Shown here one piece after another: positions 59,470-64,000 of a stretch of DNA of 64,000 nt. The notes under the pieces were generated by a model. That model searched no databases. It was not told the DNA's origin and saw nothing but the letters and a program-made list of their open reading frames with translations. A program made the translations under genes and the position numbers. Source of the stretch: Calliphora vicina (Eukaryota > Arthropoda > Insecta > Diptera > Calliphoridae); NCBI RefSeq assembly GCF_958450345.1, contig NC_088782.1:105740358-105804357 (forward strand), in the 5' to 3' direction. How positions within the stretch are numbered: position 1 is the stretch's first letter; each line of letters starts with the position of its first letter.

Positions 59470-61060
59470 CAGTTCATCAATATTTTTATGGACGTAGGTA
59501 TAAATTTGCATATGCAGAAGTTATATTGTAAAAAGCACCTTCTGTTAGTGCAGTTTATTCTAATTCCATTAAGTATTTCAAATTTTCAAACTATATTTTT
59601 AGCACAATTTTCATCTGTAAACAATCAAAGCATTATTCTTTTCTATAGCAGTGTTAGCCACTGGTTTAAAGTGCTATTCTTTTGTATTATAAAACTATAT
59701 TATTGTCATTAAATTTCAGCTCATCTGCTTAATTGGTTGCTAAGTTACAAGTCTTCAAAGAAATTGTTTACTTAGGCGTATGATTAATATTAATTTGTAT
59801 CTATGTTTATTAAATAAGTCATAACTCGTTTAATATTAAAACAAATTTGTATTGTAATATCAAAATGAAAAGGTAACATATTAAGCTTTGCTATCCATAT
59901 CAATAAACTTTAATGAACCAACAATTTTGAAAGATGGAAGAATCAAACTCTTAAATTTTTAGGCCCAATTATATTTTCCAAAAATTTATTGACTAAAAAA
60001 TCTCAGAATTTTTAATATTATAAAATATTGAGAATAAATATTACTCAATTGACAAAATTTAATAGTTGTTGGTCAATATTTCTGTAGTTTTGTTCAGTAT
60101 TTCAAATTTTCAAATTATATTTTTAGCACAATTTCCATCTGTAAACAATCAAATAATTATTTTTTTCTATAGCGGTAGACAAGCTGGTTTAAAGTGTTTT
60201 TCTTTTCTATAAGAAAACTATATTATTGTCATCAAATTTCAGCTCATTTGCTTAATTGGTTGCTAAATTACAAGTATCCAAAGAAATTGTTTACTTAGGC
60301 GTATGATTAATAATAATTTGTGTCTATTTTTATAAAATTGTTCATAACTCGTTTAATTTTAAACCAAATTTTTATTTTAATATCAAAATTGAAAGGTAAT
60401 ATATTAAGCTTTGCTAACCATATCAATAAACTTCAACAGCTTTGATAAACTCTTAAATTTTTTAGACCCATTATATTTGCCTAAAATTTATTGACTTAAA
60501 AATCTCAGAATTTTTAATATTATAAAATATTGAGAATAAATATTACTCAATTGACAAAATGTCATGGTCAATATTTCTGTAGTTTTGTTCAGTATTTCAA
60601 ATTTTCAAATTATATTTTTAGCACAATTTTCATTTGTAAACAATCAAATCTTATTCTTTTTTTATAGCGGTAGCCAAGCTTGGTTTAAAGTGTTCTTGTT
60701 TTCTATAAGAACACTATATTATTGTCATGAAATTTCAGCTCATTTGGTAAATTGGTTGCTTAATTACAAGTCTCCAAGGAAATTTTTCACTTAGGCGTAT
60801 GATTAATATTAATTTGTGGCTGTGTTTATAAAATTGTGCATAACTCGTTTAATTTTAAACCAAATATTTATTTTAATATTAAAATGAAAAGGTAATATAT
60901 TAAGCTTTGATAAAGCTTTAATGAGGCAACAATTTTCAAAGATGGAAGGAACCAAATTTCAAATTTTGTTAAGCCTAATTATATTTTCCTAAAATTTATT
61001 GACTAAAAAATCTCAGCATTTTGAATATTACGAAATATTGAGGATAAATATTACCAAATT
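59470..61060 (+). repeat. ~510-bp tandem units in the right arm
   Basis: Three successive units (cores at 59776, 60299, 60795) share GTATTTCAAATTTTCAAA, TATATTTTTAGCACAATTTT, CATCTGTAAACAATCAAA, TTTCAGCTCATTTGCTTAAT and GGTAATATATTAAGCTTTG. This is the best preserved part of the right arm. The frames at 59488-59712 and 60564-60794 are shadows of the repeat. Confidence 0.85.
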
Positions 61061-61665
61061 GATAAAATGTAATAGTATGAGGTCAATATTTCTATAGATT
61101 TGAAAATTTGGTTTTCCATTTTAAAATTTGGTTTTCCATCCGTACAATAAATAATCATAAAGCTTTTTATTAAACATAATGATACTTCTGATACTTTCCT
61201 GTTTTCAAAAACACTGTCTGCCACTGTTGACCATGTGTGGTTTAATATTTTTTATCCACCACCACCTTTGTTTAAATATTTTTTTTCATCCATCATTTAT
61301 AAATATATATTTTTTAAATTTTTATTTTTTTTTTTGTTGCGAACCAGTATTATCTTTGGCCATTATTTTAATAACAATAATAATAGTTAATTGTAAAACT
61401 TAATATTTAAGTGCTGACAGGCTAGTAAATTTTTAATGCATGATAAATGTGTGGATATTAACTATTATTTTTTTGCTGTTTCAAAATGACTTTTAATGAA
61501 ATTACAGTAATTTTTGGTTAATAATAAAAAAGATTTTAAAACGTTTGTAAAGATTAGTATTTAAGCATTCAAAACTAAGTTTGAAATACAAAATAATAAC
61601 AGGAATTAAGAAATTACAAGGAATTTGCTAAATTTTAAAACTAAATAATATTAATCATACGCCTT

Positions 61666-62774
61666 AGATTACAGCAAATGTAAATTTATGAAATTTTTAT
61701 TTTAAGGCAGTCAATTTAGTTTTAAACATTATTTTAGTTAACAATAGAGTTTCTAAAACATGACTGAAATATTTCTAACATAATTGCACTTAAGTTTGAT
61801 AAAATTTTGTTAACCTTGCTTGTCATTTTAACAAAATTTCAAATATTTTCACATGGATGTTTTTTGGTTGCAAATCAAATTTAATATCTTGATATTTTTT
61901 CCAATCAATATGTGTTCAATTTGTGCAAAAATAACAAAAATAAAACAAAAACACTAAATACCATAATTGCGAATTCCCCTATCGCTTTAGCACATGACAT
62001 TATTTAATGCATTTTTACAAAACTATATCAAATAAAATGACAAAAAATATCTGAACAAGAGTTTTTAATTAAAACAAAATAAAATAAATAAACTAATGCA
62101 ATTATTTTCAAACACGCAATACGTTTATGTAGCTTTTTGTGTTTGTTTTTTTTATATTTTTATTATTATTTTTTTAATTAATGTTTATTTGCTAACATTA
62201 AAAATATACAGAAAAAACAACACAAAAATTGATAATAAATACAAAAAACAAATTGTGATATCAAGGCTATTTAGTATTTCGTTAAAAAAAAACAACAGAA
62301 AATAATGAACAATAGTTTTAGTTTTCAACTAAATGAAATAAACCACAAAATTTTAATTACAATATTTACATAAATATTTTGGTAAATAAATGTTATTTTA
62401 TTTAAAAAGTTACACACATATGTTGAAAAGTATATTTCTAAATGAACTGTCATTTTAGGAGAAACTTAATTATTGGAATATGTTTTACAAAATGATTAAA
62501 AAAAATTAATAATCTGACAGAGCAAATAAAAATGGTCTTTTAAATTACATTTTATTTGTCATAAAATTTTATCTCAGTTTTGCTATGTTATCAAAGCACA
62601 AACATCAGCAGTATTCAGTTTTAGTATGCTAAAGTTATGCAGCATCTTCTAAAGCTGCTGTATAATTTTCAAATTTTTTATTTTCTAAATTCAATTTTTA
62701 ACAAAATTTTCTTACATAAACTATCAGTTCAATGCAGTATTATTCTCCTTAATACCAACACTTTAATATCATAA
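61666..62774. other. Non-coding DNA beyond the array, no gene seen
   Basis: AT-rich. The frame at 62096-62305 is I/F/K/N-rich without a domain. Confidence 0.4.
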
Positions 62775-63935
62775 AATTTGAGCTAAGTTATTTAGGTAAG
62801 GTTCCATGGGCAGCCACGCATTTGGGTCCATTCAAAACTGATGCCATTTTTATACCCAAGAAATAAACAGCAGGATACTTATTCGACATACGTTGTATCC
62901 AAGTTTAACCAACTATATTCTCTGATCCTTGATAACTCATCTGAACACGAGAGAAAGGGAGTTCATAGAATACGTTTCCTCAAGTTTGTTAGAGCCGGGC
63001 AATGGAAGCATATGTAGCACACAGTATCCTCCTCTTCTTCAATAACTTTATTTTCAACACTTTAGTATCATACAATTTTAGCTCAGTTGTTTTGTTTATG
63101 TTCCATTATCAAGCAGCTCAATTGGGTTCATTCAAAACAGATCCCATTGTGTTGAACCAACCAGATTCTCAGATGAAGGCATGCATGCATTTCTGATTCA
63201 TCCTTGATAACTCATCTAAACACTAGATGAAGAGGGTTCCAAGAATACGTTCCCACAAGTTTTTTAGAGGCGGACAACGGCGGTATAGCTAGGACACAGT
63301 TTTATCCTATTCTTCGTTTCGACCGCTTCTACAGTAGTCGATAAATAGTAGGCTCATTTTTCTAGAATGTGTTCCAATTATGCTGTGTCCTGTAATAAAA
63401 TAAACAATTTGACTTATTTGCTTACAAAGTAATTCTATAAGTAGATTCGTCCAGGTCTACCACGTGGATGCATTAGTCCTCTGTTCAGTCTCATATAGTT
63501 TCTGCTGTATAACTGTCTTACATTTTGCATTTAGCCATCATCGTTCCCCTTCTGTCCCATTTGTCTGCTATGCAATTATCCTGATTTCAATCGTGTCCAG
63601 GAATCCTTATAAGCGTTATCCCGGAATGTCTCGCTATCTCATTTAGGGATACCCGATATTCCTTGGTTAACCTATATGTCGTGAAGTGACCTGGTAGTTC
63701 ATTAATGGCGGACTTGTTAACAGTAAATATATCATCGATATTCGATAATACCTCAGGCAGTTGGATACACATTGTATCGCAGTAATTTCCGCCTAAAGAG
63801 CAGTGAAAAAGTTATATAGTCCGAAGTAGGATTTTATCCCTTAGATCTCGATAAAGAAACCTGCACAGACCCTATTACCCCTTTTTGGAGAGCAGCTATT
63901 TATCCCTACTCGGAATTATTATATGGAATTGCATG
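62775..63935 (-). pseudogene. LINE ORF2 C-terminal half (RNase H and tail)
   Basis: On minus, from 63930 downward, decayed frames resemble an RNase H domain: the GVCAGFFIE region (about 63870), AEITAIQ (about 63780), then VSLNEIARHSGITLIRIPGH (about 63600-63660) and NCIADKWDRRGT (about 63550), like the PGH..i.gN..AD.lAr.G end of RNase H. TWTNLLIELL (about 63440) corresponds to RTNLLMEFR of the 58 kb copy. The tail then occurs twice: 63350-63090 (PPLKNLWERILGTLF) and 63065-62775 (EEEDTVCYICFHCPAL, then RKRIL). The duplicated tail suggests tandem duplication or two insertions. Many stops; not functional. Confidence 0.75.
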
Positions 63936-64000
63936 TCAAAAAGTGGTTTTTCAATGCAGTAGTCGACATTTCCTTGAATGTTCCAATAGCAGTCCATTTT
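63936..64000. other. Window edge, unassigned
   Basis: Probably more of the same LINE, but too short to place. Confidence 0.3.

Larger units (their letters stand above)
53780..61665 (+). repeat. Right arm of the bipolar GCGTATGATTAATATTAATT array
   Basis: The word reads on plus at 53789 (starts ACG), 54328 (ACG), 54829, 57114 and 57422 (both TAATAATAAT form), 58726, 59241 (variant), 59776, 60299 (TAATAATAAT) and 60795. Two copies read on minus: 55839 and 61643. In most plus copies ATAACT follows after 25 nt (24 at 53789, 26 and ATAATT at 54328). AGTTATGA, or a variant, precedes by 24-26 nt (for example 54796-54803, 57389-57396, 57081-57088). AAAGGTAA...AAGCTTT lies about 90 nt past the start in the 59776-60795 copies. 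Several spacings are about 500-540. No coding sequence. Confidence 0.9.

Noticed and set aside
61179..61403. 74-codon frame
   Set aside because: T-rich low complexity, no domain, no conserved context.
40436..61662. CRISPR-like interpretation of the regularly spaced word
   Set aside because: Spacing is 300-1300 bp, the word is in both orientations, and the DNA is eukaryotic.

Overview
The window looks like AT-rich nuclear DNA from a dipteran, most likely a calyptrate fly. This inference rests on mini-me/DINE-1-type repeats carrying (GTCY)n microsatellites, mariner, Tc1, hAT-like and jockey/I-type LINE debris, and long non-coding stretches. There are no bacterial operons, rRNA genes or CRISPR arrays. 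The only host-like protein-coding signal with exon architecture is a candidate exon at 185-438, bounded by an AG acceptor and a GTAAGT donor. The rest could be its downstream intron or intergenic DNA.

Layout: 0-9 kb holds the candidate exon, fold-back elements (2.3-4.8 kb, 8.4-9.0 kb), a small TIR element (5.38-5.79 kb) and DINE-like remnants. 9.5-11.7 kb is a broken mariner transposase split by a hAT-like insertion with an exact 8-bp target duplication. 12.5-13.3 kb is a TIR element containing a perfect 23-3-23 hairpin and a duplicated 198-bp module. 14.6-16 kb is a DINE-like element, and 16.6-19.3 kb is a tandem array with a unit of about 366 bp. 20.1 kb has a tRNA-like T-arm/B box, and 21.4-21.8 kb a minisatellite full of CTATAAATAG boxes. 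21.9-28.1 kb is a mosaic of mini-me copies, a MITE and LINE 3' ends. 29.65-30.06 kb is a second MITE, 30.9-33.0 kb a long DINE-like element, and 33.3-35.2 kb a long, nearly exact inverted repeat. 35.9-37.2 kb is a diverged array with a CpG-rich core word, and 38.0-39.0 kb a LINE ORF2 fragment.

The most unusual region is 40.4-61.7 kb. About 31 copies of a 20-bp word, GCGTATGATTAATATTAATT, are spread through otherwise poorly conserved AT-rich DNA. In most copies the word sits in a fixed frame: a TATGA-like box about 25 nt on one side and ATAACT about 25 nt on the other, with a further AAAGGTAA...GCTTT block about 90 nt away. Nearly all copies from 40.4 to 50.0 kb lie on one strand and nearly all from 53.8 to 60.8 kb on the other, so the array is bipolar. 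The junction (50.4-53.1 kb) is occupied by a decayed Tc1 element and two mini-me copies. I do not recognise this repeat. The constant words and spacing suggest constraint or gene conversion, but only alignment can establish this.

The window ends (62.8-63.9 kb) in a minus-strand LINE with a decayed RNase H domain. Transposon and LINE coordinates were read by eye and are approximate unless an exact target duplication or repeat edge is cited.
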